From contig NC_052481.1 in assembly GCF_009730915.1 (NCBI RefSeq), positions 19,712,386 to 19,776,385 of the forward strand: a stretch of 64,000 nt of DNA, written 5' to 3'. The position numbers were made by a program, and so were the translations under genes. How positions within the stretch are numbered: the stretch's first letter is position 1; every line of letters starts with the position of its first letter. This DNA is from Dioscorea cayenensis subsp. rotundata (taxonomy: Eukaryota; Streptophyta; Magnoliopsida; Dioscoreales; Dioscoreaceae). Below are positions 1 to 13,400 of this stretch, in pieces. The notes beneath the pieces are model-generated. The model made no database searches and was not told where the DNA came from. It saw only the letters and a program-made list of their open reading frames with translations.

Positions 1-2223
1 AAAGGTTGAAATTTGATGAAGTTGATTCCATCTTCAAGACATCAAAAGCTCTTAAAGATGTTCAGTCGCAACTGGAAAGGCTTCGGCAAAAAGCAGTCTC
101 AAAGGTTGTGAACTAGATGAAATAATGTTCGTATATTGCTTTTGTTCTCATTTTCATTTGCTTATGATGTGGAAACAACTTTTTGGATTTTGAACTCATC
201 ACATCTGCAACTGTTAACTTTGTACTTGTTCACATATCAGTCTTGTTTCCTAGCTGTCAGAAACATTTTTGACAAGGGTTTCTTTTTCACTTTTTTATGT
301 TGTGTTTGGGGATAATATTGGACGGCTGGACTTTTTGAATCATTTTGAGTAGCATCAAATTAAATAAAGTTATTTTTTTAAGTTATTAGGTATGAAATAC
401 CTTCAAGTTCAATGTTTGACATAATTGGAATTTATTTGAAATCTTAATCTGTTTGGTTGCCAAATGAACATTTAGTTACTCATTATTGTTACTGATGGAA
501 CTTTCTTCCATGAGTGATGTTCTTATTCTTGTTTAGATGAGGTAACATCTATGCTGACATTTATATTTTTTGAGCAAGTCATATGTTGAGTCAAAAATCA
601 GATTTGGCAAATTTTACGTATTTGATTGATTCTTGTTGCACAATTTCTGGGCTTGCAATCTCTTTCATTCTTTTCCATTCGGTAAATTTTCGTGGTGTGT
701 CTACTTGGAATATTTCACAAACTACACAGTAGGCATGAGATTAGTTATGATTATACATCTTCCTTGATTTTCAGAACCACTAATGGTGATTTTTTTTTTT
801 TTAAAGGTATTTGAATTCATTGTGCAAAAACTATATGCCTTGAGAAAGCCAAAAACAAACATTCAGTTCCTGCAGCAGAGTGTTCTTCTCAAGTATAAGT
901 AATATATCTTTCTCTAATATAACTTTCCTTCCATATTTGGTTTGATTTATCTTTTGTATAGTGTAGATTGAATTGAATGTCATCCAACAGTGTGCATCTT
1001 GATTGTTTTAAATCCTTTTTATGTAACTTGATGGTGCAGGTATTCAATTATTTTTTTAAAAGAGCATGGTAGCGAGAAATATAATGAGGTTAGAGCAGCA
1101 TATATCGACACAATGGACAAGGTAAATGTTCTTGAAACTCTCTTACATTATTCCTTTATAAGGAAGCGACAAACTTGGCCATAATCATCAAACATTAGTC
1201 TAGTTAGTTGGGTCAACTTTATTTTTGTCAGTATCTCTACTATCTTCATCATGTGGTGTTTTCTGCAAGAACTCCCTAGTTTTTGCAAACTTCATTTTTG
1301 AGTCCTACAGTATTTTGAAATTGGATATTTCTACAGCTTAACTATAAAAAGAGATTGTTTTTGCTTTGTCCTATCATTTATTGTAGCACATCTTTTTTAT
1401 CACTTCCACCTTTTCTTCTTTTTTTACACCAGATCATAAGTGCTCATGTTCATGCATACATACAAGCAATGGAAAAATTACAGCTGGATTTAGCGACATC
1501 AAGTGATTTGATTGGAGTTGAGACCAAGAGCACAGGACTCTTCTTAAGAGGAAAAGAACCTTCGAAGAATCATTCATCTGTTTTTGCTCTGGGGGATAGG
1601 ATTAATATTCTAAAGGTCTTTTTCTAAGTAGCCTCTCTAATGAAGATCCATTTTCCATCTTTTGGTACATTTTCATATTTTGATTTGGAGTTATGAATAT
1701 GAGTAAATATGAGTAATGCACATACATGGCAATAAGTATGTCTGTTTCTTGCATGCTAAAATTTTTATTTTTTGCTTATAAGAGCAAAGGTACCTAGTCT
1801 TCCCACAAAGCAATTGAATGAACATTTCTCTAAACGATCTTTGTGTCCTCACTCCTCATTTATGGAAAAATGCGTGTATTAAAGGCATGATCTAAGTTCA
1901 AAATTTTTAAGGATGGGTTTGACACAACTATGTCCAGGTTTTTATTCAGGGGGACGAAGCGAATTAGTTAATCAATACATGGGCCTTATTTAATGATTGA
2001 TTTCATGATGCTCTCTTCTATAATCTTTTCATGTTGGTTATGCCTTGTTACTTTACCCTCTTCAGTAGTTACTGGTGCATGGTTGATCAATATGTTTGCA
2101 TTGACGTTCATATTCTCATAACGGCAAGTATATAGTTGACATTAGGGCACCTTTATGTCATTTGACCATATGTATGAATCTCTAAAATCCTGCTGCTGTC
2201 AGGAAATTGATCAGCCATCATTG
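1..2223 (+). CDS. VPS52: VPS52 homologue (GARP/EARP tethering complex subunit), internal part only
   Basis: Five coding exons can be read: 1-104, 807-898, 1040-1121, 1433-1615 and 2203-2223, the last running into the N gap. All junctions are GT-AG and keep frame. The joined peptide has the conserved Vps52 stretches, including RLRQKAVSK, VQKLYALRKPKTNIQ, QQSVLLKYK, EVRAAYIDTMDK, YIQAMEKLQLD, LIGVETKSTGLF and EIDQPSL. Vps52 (POK in Arabidopsis) is a subunit of the Golgi-associated retrograde protein complex, which tethers endosome-derived vesicles to the trans-Golgi; plant mutants fail in pollen-tube growth. The N-terminal part lies before the window. The C-terminal half, several hundred residues in known homologues, should follow residue 'SL' but falls in or beyond the gap, because nothing after 3223 resembles it. 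The family call is secure from the sequence; the role is from family knowledge. Confidence 0.93.
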
Positions 2224-3223
2224 NNNNNNNNNNNNNNNNNNNNNNNNNNNNNNNNNNNNNNNNNNNNNNNNNNNNNNNNNNNNNNNNNNNNNNNNNNNNN
2301 NNNNNNNNNNNNNNNNNNNNNNNNNNNNNNNNNNNNNNNNNNNNNNNNNNNNNNNNNNNNNNNNNNNNNNNNNNNNNNNNNNNNNNNNNNNNNNNNNNNN
2401 NNNNNNNNNNNNNNNNNNNNNNNNNNNNNNNNNNNNNNNNNNNNNNNNNNNNNNNNNNNNNNNNNNNNNNNNNNNNNNNNNNNNNNNNNNNNNNNNNNNN
2501 NNNNNNNNNNNNNNNNNNNNNNNNNNNNNNNNNNNNNNNNNNNNNNNNNNNNNNNNNNNNNNNNNNNNNNNNNNNNNNNNNNNNNNNNNNNNNNNNNNNN
2601 NNNNNNNNNNNNNNNNNNNNNNNNNNNNNNNNNNNNNNNNNNNNNNNNNNNNNNNNNNNNNNNNNNNNNNNNNNNNNNNNNNNNNNNNNNNNNNNNNNNN
2701 NNNNNNNNNNNNNNNNNNNNNNNNNNNNNNNNNNNNNNNNNNNNNNNNNNNNNNNNNNNNNNNNNNNNNNNNNNNNNNNNNNNNNNNNNNNNNNNNNNNN
2801 NNNNNNNNNNNNNNNNNNNNNNNNNNNNNNNNNNNNNNNNNNNNNNNNNNNNNNNNNNNNNNNNNNNNNNNNNNNNNNNNNNNNNNNNNNNNNNNNNNNN
2901 NNNNNNNNNNNNNNNNNNNNNNNNNNNNNNNNNNNNNNNNNNNNNNNNNNNNNNNNNNNNNNNNNNNNNNNNNNNNNNNNNNNNNNNNNNNNNNNNNNNN
3001 NNNNNNNNNNNNNNNNNNNNNNNNNNNNNNNNNNNNNNNNNNNNNNNNNNNNNNNNNNNNNNNNNNNNNNNNNNNNNNNNNNNNNNNNNNNNNNNNNNNN
3101 NNNNNNNNNNNNNNNNNNNNNNNNNNNNNNNNNNNNNNNNNNNNNNNNNNNNNNNNNNNNNNNNNNNNNNNNNNNNNNNNNNNNNNNNNNNNNNNNNNNN
3201 NNNNNNNNNNNNNNNNNNNNNNN
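2224..3223. other. Assembly gap, exactly 1000 N
   Basis: A run of exactly 1000 N, which is a usual placeholder length for a scaffold join of unknown size. It cuts VPS52 inside an exon. The open frames that appear to cross it are artefacts. Confidence 0.99.
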
Positions 3224-4100
3224 GTATATTTTACTAATTTTTTAATATTAAAACAAAAAAAAACTATCCTAAAATAAACATGATTGAATAGATTTTTGTT
3301 AGATGTTTTAATGCATGTTTCATAATTATCAATTTATATTATTATTCGTTATAATTTTTGGGAAATTATATTATATATTATGTTTTTTATAATTTTACCT
3401 TATTGAGAAATTATTGATAGTCCATTGGTAACTCACCAAAAATTGCAAAAATTGCAAAAACTCAAAACTTTCCTTCCCAGTATTGTTTATAAACACTGTT
3501 TATATAGCAAATTATAAGGTTATAATCACTAATATAACATTTTGGATAAATTTATTAAGATTTTTATTTGCCCTATGTTAGTTTGCCTTTATAGTAAATT
3601 TTTAAAAGATTATTAAATTAATCTAACTAGTAAACTTTTTTGTACCTGCTCGTTCTTATCATGTTGTGTGGCATTTATCATGGTGTGTAGCACATCTTTG
3701 TAAATATATATATATATATATAAATAAATAAATAAAAAATCTGCCTCATTGTTGTTGTTGTTGGTTTTAGTTTTATTTAATTTTTATTTGTAATCATCAA
3801 CGAACAACGTAAGTTGAATATCATATGGTTTATTTATTTCATTAATAAAAAATTAATATTTAAATGCTTCTTTTGCAAATGACGGTTTAAAAAACCATCC
3901 TACTAATAATGATCATAATGAACGGGTTTATGATATTATAATTTAATATACAGCTCCAATAATTTAAAACAGGTCATTAAATTAAGATTAATCCCTACAT
4001 TGATTATGGACCCCCCAAAAAAAAAAAAACTATTCTAGGGGCCAATTATAAATTCCAGGGGTCTAAACTCAAAAAACAAGACACTATGGGCCACAATTGA
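3224..4100. other. AT-rich intergenic DNA after the gap
   Basis: Very AT-rich, with a (TA)n run near 3706-3720 and A/T homopolymers. I see no VPS52 exon and no other coding signal here. Confidence 0.7.
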
Positions 4101-4125
4101 GCCCACTGGGCCTTAACCCGCCTAA

Positions 4126-4156
4126 AACCCAAAACCCTAAAACAAACCCTAATCCC
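4126..4156 (+). promoter_or_regulatory. Telo-box-like AAACCCTA motifs upstream of the PPR gene
   Basis: Three closely spaced copies of the (A)AACCCTA motif lie within 60 bases of the ATG at 4182. In plants this telo-box is common in 5' regions of translation-related and organelle-biogenesis genes, which fits a mitochondrial PPR gene. Motif seen; function inferred. Confidence 0.5.
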
Positions 4157-4181
4157 AGAACCACCTTCTCGCCGACCAACA

Positions 4182-5178
4182 ATGGCGATCGTCTCCTCTC
4201 CTCTCCGCCACTTCCTCCGCCGCCTCTCCTCCACCACCGCCACCGCCGCCGCCACGACCACCACCACCTCCTCCCTTCCCATTGACGTCTCCACCATCCG
4301 CAACCTCGCCAAGTCCAGCCGCCACGCCGAGATCGCCGCACTTCTGAAGCCCCATTCTCGCACCGTCCCCACCGTGAACTCCATCCTCTCCGCTCTCAAT
4401 CGCTCGAAATCCCCTTCCCTCGTCCCTCCTCTCTTCTCGTCCCTCTTCCCCGCCCTCTCCCTCACCCCCGATCACGTCTCCTACGGCATTCTCATCAAAT
4501 CCCACTGCCTCCTCCGCCGCGCCTCCTCCCACGCCCTCCCCCTCCTCCACGAACTCCGCTCCAAGAATCTCCACATCACTCCCGTCATCCTCACCACCAT
4601 CCTCGATTCTCTTTACAAGGAAGGCAAGCCCGATCAAGCCGAGAAGATCTGGCAAGAGATGAAATCCAACGCCGCCCTTGATCTCCCCGCTTACAACGTG
4701 CGCATTATGCACTACGCTTTCACTGGCCGTCCCAAGGATATCCTCAACTTGATCGAAGAGATGGAAGCTGTTGGCTTGAAGCCGGACATTATCACCTTTA
4801 ACTATCTTATGACTTGTTACTGCAACAATGGGAGGTTGGAGGATGCCAAGAAAGGTTTACAGAGAGCTTGGAGCTAGAGGCTGTGAGCCAAATGCGGTGA
4901 CTTTCAATAACTTTGTGCATTTGTTGTGCAAGAATGGGGATTTTGCCGCTGCGGCGGAGGTTTCTATGGATGGGATGAAGAGGAACAAAGTCCCTGATTT
5001 TGGGACGACGAAGATGTTGGTGGAGGGGTTGTTGAGGGGGAGCAAGGTGCGGGCGGCCAAGCGGGTGGTGAGTAAAGTGAGGAATAAGTTTCCGGCTAAG
5101 TTTGAGGGAGGGTGGAAGGAGCTGGGGAGAGAGGTTGGATTGAAGGTGGATGATGGAGCTGCTAAACTTGCGGCTTGA
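4182..5178 (+). CDS. Small mitochondrial-type PPR protein, frame broken by one extra base near 4851
   Basis: The frame from ATG 4182 codes for a Ser/Thr- and Arg-rich leader with a poly-Thr tract, like a mitochondrial presequence, followed by P-type pentatricopeptide repeats (for example KPDIITFNYLMTCYCNNGRLEDA). It stops early at 4877. The +1 frame continues at once with VYRELGARGCEPNAVTFNN, the second half of the same repeat, and ends at 5178. Removing one A from the A run at 4851-4853 gives a single intronless protein of about 331 residues. It resembles the small P-class PPR group that includes Arabidopsis At4g36680 and the mitoribosome-linked PPR336/At1g61870, though I am not sure which member. 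PPR proteins bind organellar RNA. Both halves keep good codons, so a sequencing or assembly error is as likely as a true mutation. Confidence 0.85.
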
Positions 5179-8002
5179 GTGGCAAAGTTCATCCCTTTCT
5201 TAGATGATCTTGATGGCATTTGTTTCTCAGAGTGGATTGATCATATGAAATTTTACTTCATGGGGAGGTATGGATTTTTCATCAAGCTGAAAACTTGCCG
5301 GTTTTTGGTGATGTTTTGCCATGTTAGTTCAGTAAATATTGTTGGCTTGAATGCTGAATGGTGGTCTGCTCTCTTGGTTCAATAAGAACAAAGTCTGAAT
5401 TTCTCTGCCTGCACTGTGGTGTAATATTTTCTGTTCTTTTAGTATTGCTAGGCTAAATGAAGATTACCATTAATGTATGACTTTGTTCTTTGACATGTTA
5501 AGTTTGTGATTCGATCTCTATGATAGTTGATAGTTTTCCTGCCTTTGATGCATGTTGTTGCTTGTCTGCTTGAGAAATTCACCAGGTTGATGCATAATTG
5601 TAATTCATTTCAGAAATAAAATTTGTTGCGTTCTTGCACCATGTAATGAGTGTAGCTTTTGGATATGTTTATTATGTTCCCCTTGAGTGATCTCTTACAG
5701 CAAAGTCCAGATGTTTCACTGTCCACTATCATCTGGCATATCACATATTGGAAGGGGAGGGAGGAATAAAGTTTTTTTTTCTTTTCTAAACCTATGTAAT
5801 CAATCTGAACTCTACTGGAAAATGGTTCTTTTGTTCAGAAATACAATGTTTCAAATGTTTATGGAAATTATTGCTCCCATTTGACTATTTAATTAAAATC
5901 CCCTAAGGTCCACTGACTCTTAAATAGAAGGCCGGCCATTTTAGGAAAAAGGAAAAATTAATAATACTCTTTTTAAAAAACAGTAATCCATGCTCTATGA
6001 TGTAAAAACAAGATTGCTTGCAATTTATTGAATGCTAGAGTATATGTATGCTCTAAGTAAGGACATTAATGTTAGGAATAATGCTCAAACACAATGCAGG
6101 AACTTCAGTTGTTTCTCTGCCTACTTTCTGAAAATAAGCAACAAATGGTGTCAGTTGCATTATGGACAATAAGTGGAACTTCAGCTTGTGGACATAACCA
6201 GCTTTGCTCTGAGAACCACAACTAGGTTATGATCTCCATAAATTTCTACCATAATAACATAAAATCTTTAGTATTGTCTGAGCTTATCAGTAAAAACCAA
6301 CCAAAATTAACTAATGAATTTGAGAGATAAACCCTGTCAAATAAAGCTCCTCTTGGTTCACTCAAGTGTTGTCAAACATCCATTACTCAAGTTTCTTGAC
6401 TGGGAACCTGCCTGTTGAAAACCACATGGCAAGTAATCTAATGTATTTTGATGCTTTCACATAGACTCTGACCAGTTATCTAATAGTCTTTTCTATATGG
6501 ACTGTTAAACATTGAGATAATTAATATCAATTTGATCTAATCTTTTGAATTTGCTGGCTATCACATGAATTGAATTAGGGAATCTCAATCCCAACCAGAA
6601 AGAAAGAAAGAATAGAAATGCTCAGGAACAAGATCATGTTTAAGGTTTTCTTTAAGGCAAAATTTGAGGCAATCAGATTATTCTATAGTTTAAGGTACTG
6701 TTTGATTGGTGCAATACACTACTAAGGACACTTATTGATGGGTATAACCTTTATCCCATGATAGATGTCTAAAGTTTCTTAGATCCTCCTTGTCTGGTGA
6801 GATCTCTATCAACTAGTACAGCTTGTGTTTTTGCAGGAGAGTCAGGAGACCATTTTAGAGACACAGAAGACTCCCTTGCATGAATGCCTTGTCCTTTGTT
6901 CCTCCCTCTCTCAGAACACTCCATGGAAACATACACTACATTGATGGAGCATGTTCTCTTTGTGCTGATTGTTTCAGGCAGTGCAGGATTCCTGTGAGGC
7001 TGTGGTTTTCTTTTTTTCTCTGATGTTTGGAGACAAATTGGTCAGTTCTTCAAATCATTCATTATTCCAAAGGTTCAGTGTTAATTTTGGTCCCTCACTT
7101 GATGATGTGGCCCTGATTTATCTACATTAATCAGAATAATAATAATAATTATTATTATTATTTGTGATTAACAAATAGCTTTTTTTTTTTAAGTTAAAGT
7201 ATTCACAAAAAAACCTCATGATTTTGATATTAATATTTTGATATTAAACGGGGAGTATATGGTATATAATAAATAAGTTATATGGTAGGTTTGGAATCTT
7301 ATTCTTTTTCCCTTAATGGGATAAATTTCTTATTTATTTATTTGGTTTATTTAGTATTAATTTAGTTGATAGAAAAGTTTTTTCTTAATTTAGTATACAA
7401 GAGACGAATAAGGGTGTCTATTCTTTTCAGTGAAATCTTTGTTAATTATCATGTATAACTAAAGATACCTCAAATCAAATGAAGAATATTATACTTAGCT
7501 AAAGATATCAAATATCCTTAGCTTTTTAAAAGACTTGATTTTATATATATATATATATATATATGTATTTGTAAAATCAAGTATATTACAATAAAAAAAT
7601 AAGACAAAAAAATAACAAATAAAAAAGAAAATTAAAATTTCCCACTATATCATTTTCTTGGAAATCACACTCACGGTATTTGATCAAATTGATAATTTTA
7701 TTTTCAATTCTTTTTCTTTATTGTGTCCTATTTTTATAAAAGTCCAAAAAAGTACTACATTTTGCTGTGAAAAATTTAAAGCAAAGTTCAAAGTACTGAC
7801 ACACGCAGGTATTGAAGAATGTCAGAGCTATATACACTTGAGTTCATAAGATTTTTTTTTTTAAAAAAAGGAAGCATTATTTAGTTTTATGATTCATTTT
7901 TGCAGCCACGAAATTTAAAACAAGATTATGTACATAAACGAAACATATAATGCTATACTCCCACAAAACAGAAAAATTTGTACCAATAAAGCTATAATTT
8001 CT

Positions 8003-8035
<33 letters not shown>

Positions 8036-8890
8036 GTAGAGTAAAGTTTGTGAAAAATAGCGACAAGTGCATGTCTCTGTAGTAGATGAGTGAAGCCATA
8101 TAAGCTGCTACATCATCCGTGAGTTAATTTCTTCAATAAAGATTCAAGCTCTCATCATCCGTACATTACACGAGAGATTTATTTTTTGTATCATTAACCA
8201 CTTAAATCAAGTGACTTTGACATGTTAAATTAATCTCTCAACACACCACTCATGCTTTTCATTATGCATGAATTAAGGTTTAAACCCGCCTTCTTGATAG
8301 AATATAAATACCCTACTCAGAAACCGACATCAATTTTTATATTTAAATGTTTTTAAAAACATATTTGCTATATTTATATCATTCTCTAGCTCTCGAGATA
8401 AAAAAATTAATTATATATTACTTATTTTAGACGCATAAAATATATATATATATATAAAAGTTTTTTTTTTTCAAAACCAACCTGAAATTTTTCAAATTTG
8501 CAAAAGAAAACATATAATACTTTTCTGAAAATTCTGTTTTACAATAAAATCTTTGTTAGTTACAAACACAACCGATGATCAAATCATACATTAATTTCAA
8601 TTATATTTTTTGAAATATCCAAATAATTCTAAACATAGAATAAACGTAGACAAATAATAACAATAAGCAAATAATTGACTTACTCTTACAAAGTCAGTAG
8701 GAGAAATTTTATTTTCTTAATTAGAACCATTATTTCTCAGAGCAAAATGCAGCAATTCTCAGATAAAATAAATTACAAAAATAAAAAAAGGGCTTTTTAT
8801 GAAAACATAACAATACCGTGCCAAGACTAGTTTGTGATTTCATCAATACCAAGGGACTTTAAAGCAAATATAAATTAAAAATAAATAAAG
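5179..8890. other. 3' region of the PPR gene, then intergenic DNA
   Basis: The first few hundred bases probably hold the PPR 3' UTR. The rest has (AAT)/(ATT) repeats at about 7137-7161, (TA)n at about 7545-7563 and 8006-8028, and poly-A/T tracts. Short frames here have no recognisable protein. I looked for microRNA-like and tRNA-like sequence in 6800-7000 and saw none I could support. Confidence 0.6.
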
Positions 8891-9044
8891 GGCTTTTATG
8901 CAAACATGCTACTCCTTTCCTTCTCCTTCGGTAACGCATGTAGTTCGCATCACTCTGGAGAAACAAAAAAGCGAAAAAAAAAAAATTAGAAAGACTTCAA
9001 ATCGCGAGCTGCGGCGAAACCCTAGAAAATGCTCGCCGTCTTCA

Positions 9045-9122
9045 ATGGCGATCGATCACCCAAAGCTTAATCCTTGCCCTAACCCTAACCCTAACCCTAA
9101 TCGATTTCAACCCTTACTGTAA
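9045..9122 (+). promoter_or_regulatory. Upstream ORF (25 aa) containing telomere-type repeats, in the leader of the PUB62-like gene
   Basis: ATG at 9045 opens a 25-codon frame ending TAA at 9122, 15 bases before the main ATG at 9137. Its middle is four CCTAAC-type telomere repeats, so it encodes an Asn-Pro repeat. A second upstream ATG at 9029 gives a 13-codon frame that overlaps it, and a third at 9130 opens a frame overlapping the main CDS to 9321. Such leaders usually lower translation of the main frame; that effect is inferred. Confidence 0.5.
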
Positions 9123-9136
9123 CCGCAGGATGACAG

Positions 9137-10465
9137 ATGAACGGCTCCCGGCCGCCGATGTCAGCTCCGATGCCGCCTTCCTCGAACGCCGTGGCTTCTC
9201 CTGCTGTTCGGTCTCTTGCGACGCCTCTCCAGTCGCACCACCCCTCTCCTCTATCCCTTGGCCTCATCCCTCTTCCCCCTCCCCGTCCGCCGCCACCGCC
9301 GCTGGATGTTGTATCCACTGAGCACTCCCCTGTTGCTAGGGTTCGCCTGGGGGATATCATGCCCTACGATGGGGCGCCTGATGGTGTCTATGTGAGAGCC
9401 GTGGAGGCGCTGTCGGGGTCGCTGATGAGGCACAACGCGGCGGTGATCGAGCTGAGTGGTGAGGACTCTGTTGTTGTGAGGTGCGCTCTGGAGTCGGCGA
9501 AGATGTACTTCAAGGCAAGGGGGCAGTGTGGCAGCTGGGGGAAGCCAGGCCGGCTGGTCTACGCTTTCCGTGCCGGAAGGTATGAAATTTTCTCAAAGTT
9601 CGTCTTTTTTTAAAATTTTTTTAATAATGCTTATTTTTCTCCAAATTATCGTTTGATTTTGATCTGAATGGTTGTATAAGCATCTACAAAGTTTCTGGTA
9701 GACTACCCCGTTGACTCACGCTTAAAATGGAAAATTGTAAGAATTGCATAATTTTTGTTTATAAGGAAAGAGGATCACTTTGTACAAATCTGAGTTGATG
9801 AAACACTATCTTTTATCTTTAGCCCTGGGTAGTTACTCGATTAGAAATCTTTATAAATAACTTGATTTGAAGGAAGCAAACAAGTGGCTGAAAACCATGT
9901 TCATCATGCCATTCACTGCTAGAGACAGCAGGGAATCAGTTTTAGTATTTACAAGCCTTTCATGCTTAGGTAAGGCAAGGGATCACTTATTAGCACCATG
10001 CAAATATATTATGAATATTTGGAAATGATTTATATACAAGCTACATAACCAGTGGTTCACAACCAATTTGTATACTACCTTTCTGAGGGGTTTTGTTTCT
10101 AAAAGTCATTCAAAGATTCAGGATTTTGATAAAACTATGCATTGAATGGATGGTTTCGGGAAAAAAAGGACAATAGGGCTTCTCATGAAAAATCAGATAA
10201 GCATGATATTCACCTTCACCTGATTTATTTAACGGTTAGCTTTGGAGTATGAATTATGCAGTCAATGATATGCAACATTTGCTTGCTATTTTATTAATTG
10301 GGATACAATCAAGCCACACCTTTTTTTCCCCTCACAAACTTCTCTTTAATTGAGTAACGGAGGCATTTAAGATGGAACTTGTGGAGATGAATGCATCACT
10401 TATTATTTGTTTAAAATGTTGTTGGATTGGTGAGGATGGTTAAGCTTGCAGATTGCCTGAATCAA

Positions 10466-10498
<33 letters not shown>

Positions 10499-13400
10499 TG
10501 TATGTATATTTGGTCGTCAGAATAATTTGTGATGATGACTATACAGTGAAGTAATTTGAAGTGCATAATATCCCAGTAACATTTTCTAACCTGTCAGTTG
10601 TATTAATTAGATTTGTCTAGCGGAACAAACTACGAAGTACCATTTTACTTAATGAAATTTTGTAAATTCACTAAATGACCGGGGCGTTGGTGAAACAAAT
10701 GGAAAGATGTTTTTGACTACGCATATAACACCTAAGTTAGCAAGGAAACAGAGGCATCATTGAGAGTTGGATATTGGTTTATGGTTGACAAAAAAATTCA
10801 GTGTATACAATCAAATTTTTGTGTTTTACTGCTGAATCAATGTTGAAGTTGGCTTTGAATCAAGCTAGCAGTAGAGGATTCATTTCGTTTCCTTGGGAGT
10901 GGATCAAAAGTTCCATGCTCACTACCTTTCTTTTCAATAGATTCTTATATTATATCAAGTGTTTAAGAGGATTATGTCACGGAAAGTATTCAAGAATATA
11001 TATGTACTTAATTTTACTGAAGCTAGTATTTTTTTTTGTTGAAATGGAATATGTGAGTTGTGTTGGGTCCCCAAATTATTTTGGATGTAAAATTTGTGCG
11101 ATAATTTTTTTTAGTTTGGTACACTATTGATATAAAGGTTCTCCCTCTCCAAAGTAGTGTCTGACAAAGAATTTGAGGTTCTGTTTTAATGTTGTTAACC
11201 AGTAACAAATAACAATCACATGGAATAATCATTTCTACTTTCAATTGACATCAGGCTATCAGAAGATGGGGACTTGTCACCTCCATGCATAAATGATGCC
11301 TTCAAATGTTTGGGCAAGGCTTCTCGTGCTGCATTATGTGCAATAGCAAAGCACCTTCGTCTACGTTGCGAGTAAGACTTCTGTTTATATGCACTCTTTG
11401 TCCTTTAATTTTAATTTCAATATCTATAAAATAAGTCCATCTTGTAATGCCTTTTGTCCTATAACTTATAATTTTTGGCAGCTCTTTCAACCATCTGCTT
11501 GATGACACACCATTGCCAGCTAATGAGGCCTCCTCATCAGTGTTGGTTGCAGCCTATTCTCAAGCCTCACTACAGAATGGCAAGGGATCTTCAGGTGGCA
11601 AATATGCCAATGAAGTTGAAAAGGGATTGTTGACTTTGATTGCTTCGGATAGCCCTGCTATTCAGGTACTTCATTTCCTTTTTTTAATGTTTCAAAGCAT
11701 CTTGAAATTTGTTTTATAGTCTTTGTTACATGTTTCAGATTCTAGAATGTGCTCCTCATGATCTCTGTTTCATTAACTATTTTCTTCAGAAAGATTTATG
11801 GTTGGTGGGGGTTGTTGTTCTCTATGGTTATTGTTTTGCCATCACCACATATGATCCTTAAATCATTTTCTCCAGCTCTTCTTTGATAGGTTTATGATCC
11901 GAATGGCCGTTGGTATCTAGCAGATAGTGACTTGGGCCCTGGTGATTTATTATTGCTTACAGGGAAAGCACTCAGTCATGCTACGGCTGGCCTTCGCCCT
12001 GCTGCTTCATTCAGGACAGCTTATGAAAACTGCCCAGGAATTATTAATGGTGGAAGGTTTGTATAGAACCTCAGTAAACTGTTCTGTTTGACCTGAATTA
12101 TCCATTATTTGTAATGGATCATGGTTGTGATATGCCTACCTGGACCTGTTGTTTTTTTTTTCTGTTTGCAAGTTTGTTACAGTTTCCTGATCAATAGTTT
12201 CTGTTTCTAGGGCTTCATTGACATTTAGACTCATGCCACAAAGCAATGCTGTCTTGGACTGTTCTCCAATTGCAGCTGCTGGCCATGTAATTCCTCAAAG
12301 TTATCAGCCAATATCTGTAAGCCGGTTTATGGATGATTTATCTGCTGACGAAGATGTTATGGGAAGCCTTCCAGATAAAACTTATGTATGCTACGGTTTT
12401 AATTGTTGCACATTGAAATTTCAATTGTTCTGTATTTCTTATATTTCCAAGTGCCATTACAGTTTCAGCAAGCTATTTCGTTTTCTTCTTTTTCATGTTT
12501 TTGGTTGCACCAAGTTTTACTTTGTTTTCTGTTTAGCTTTTCCTTCAGGCGAAGGAAGCAGCTCATGTCTGTTTCTAAGGCAAACTCTTTCTCTTTATCC
12601 TTGTTCTCATCTTTTTGTTTTGATCTCTAATTGTAGGAAACTCGAAATAATGCCCATCCAGAACCATCACTAAGAAGTGTCCTGTCTGATCCCTTATCGT
12701 GAGTTTTGGTTACTTGTGAATATTTAAATGTTGTATGACCTTGTTCCGCTTTTTCCTTTTTTAAATTACCTGATTATTTGTCTTCCAGTGGGGCATTTCT
12801 TGAAGATGCTGTGGTTGTGTCCTGTGGACATTCCTTTGGTGGAAACATGCTGAAGAAGGTCCTTGAGATGGTGAGTTTTGATTCTCCTAATTATCATCAC
12901 TAATTGTTTTCTGTGATATTTGTTTGATAGCCCTATAAAAATTCAATATGCAATGAATAAAATATGATAATTATAACAAATGCAAGTAAAATTGCTTAAA
13001 TTTCCTCACTTTTTTTTTTTTCATTTTTATAATTTTTTTTCTATTTTTTTTGCAAAATATTTTACAAAATTTTAAAATAAAAGCAGAAAATTTATTTGTT
13101 ATAGAATTGGATGTTATATGCATTGCTGTGGTAATTAAATAATTTTCCTTTATTGTCAAGTATTTAAATAGTTTTAAAAAATAAAATATGATCTGTATGT
13201 ATCCCCATAAGTTAGTATGGGATACATATAAATATTGTTTTTATATTATATAATTTATACACTATGTAAATATGCATAGAATCTGTTTAAACGTTAATTT
13301 TAAAAGATATATAGCCCTAATCGATATATATTTGAATATATGGTGTTGGTTATGATAAGATTTATAAAAGTAAAGTATCTATTTGGCAAAATGGAAAACA

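Noticed and set aside
2155-3277. Two long frames of about 360 codons spanning the N run
   Set aside because: They consist almost only of N and are artefacts of the gap.
4046-4712. Long Gly/Arg-rich frames on the minus strand opposite the PPR gene
   Set aside because: They mirror the CTC/CCG-rich plus-strand codons of the PPR leader; the plus frame has clear PPR repeats.
6800-7000. Possible microRNA precursor in a less AT-rich patch
   Set aside because: I found no match to a conserved plant microRNA and no convincing long hairpin.
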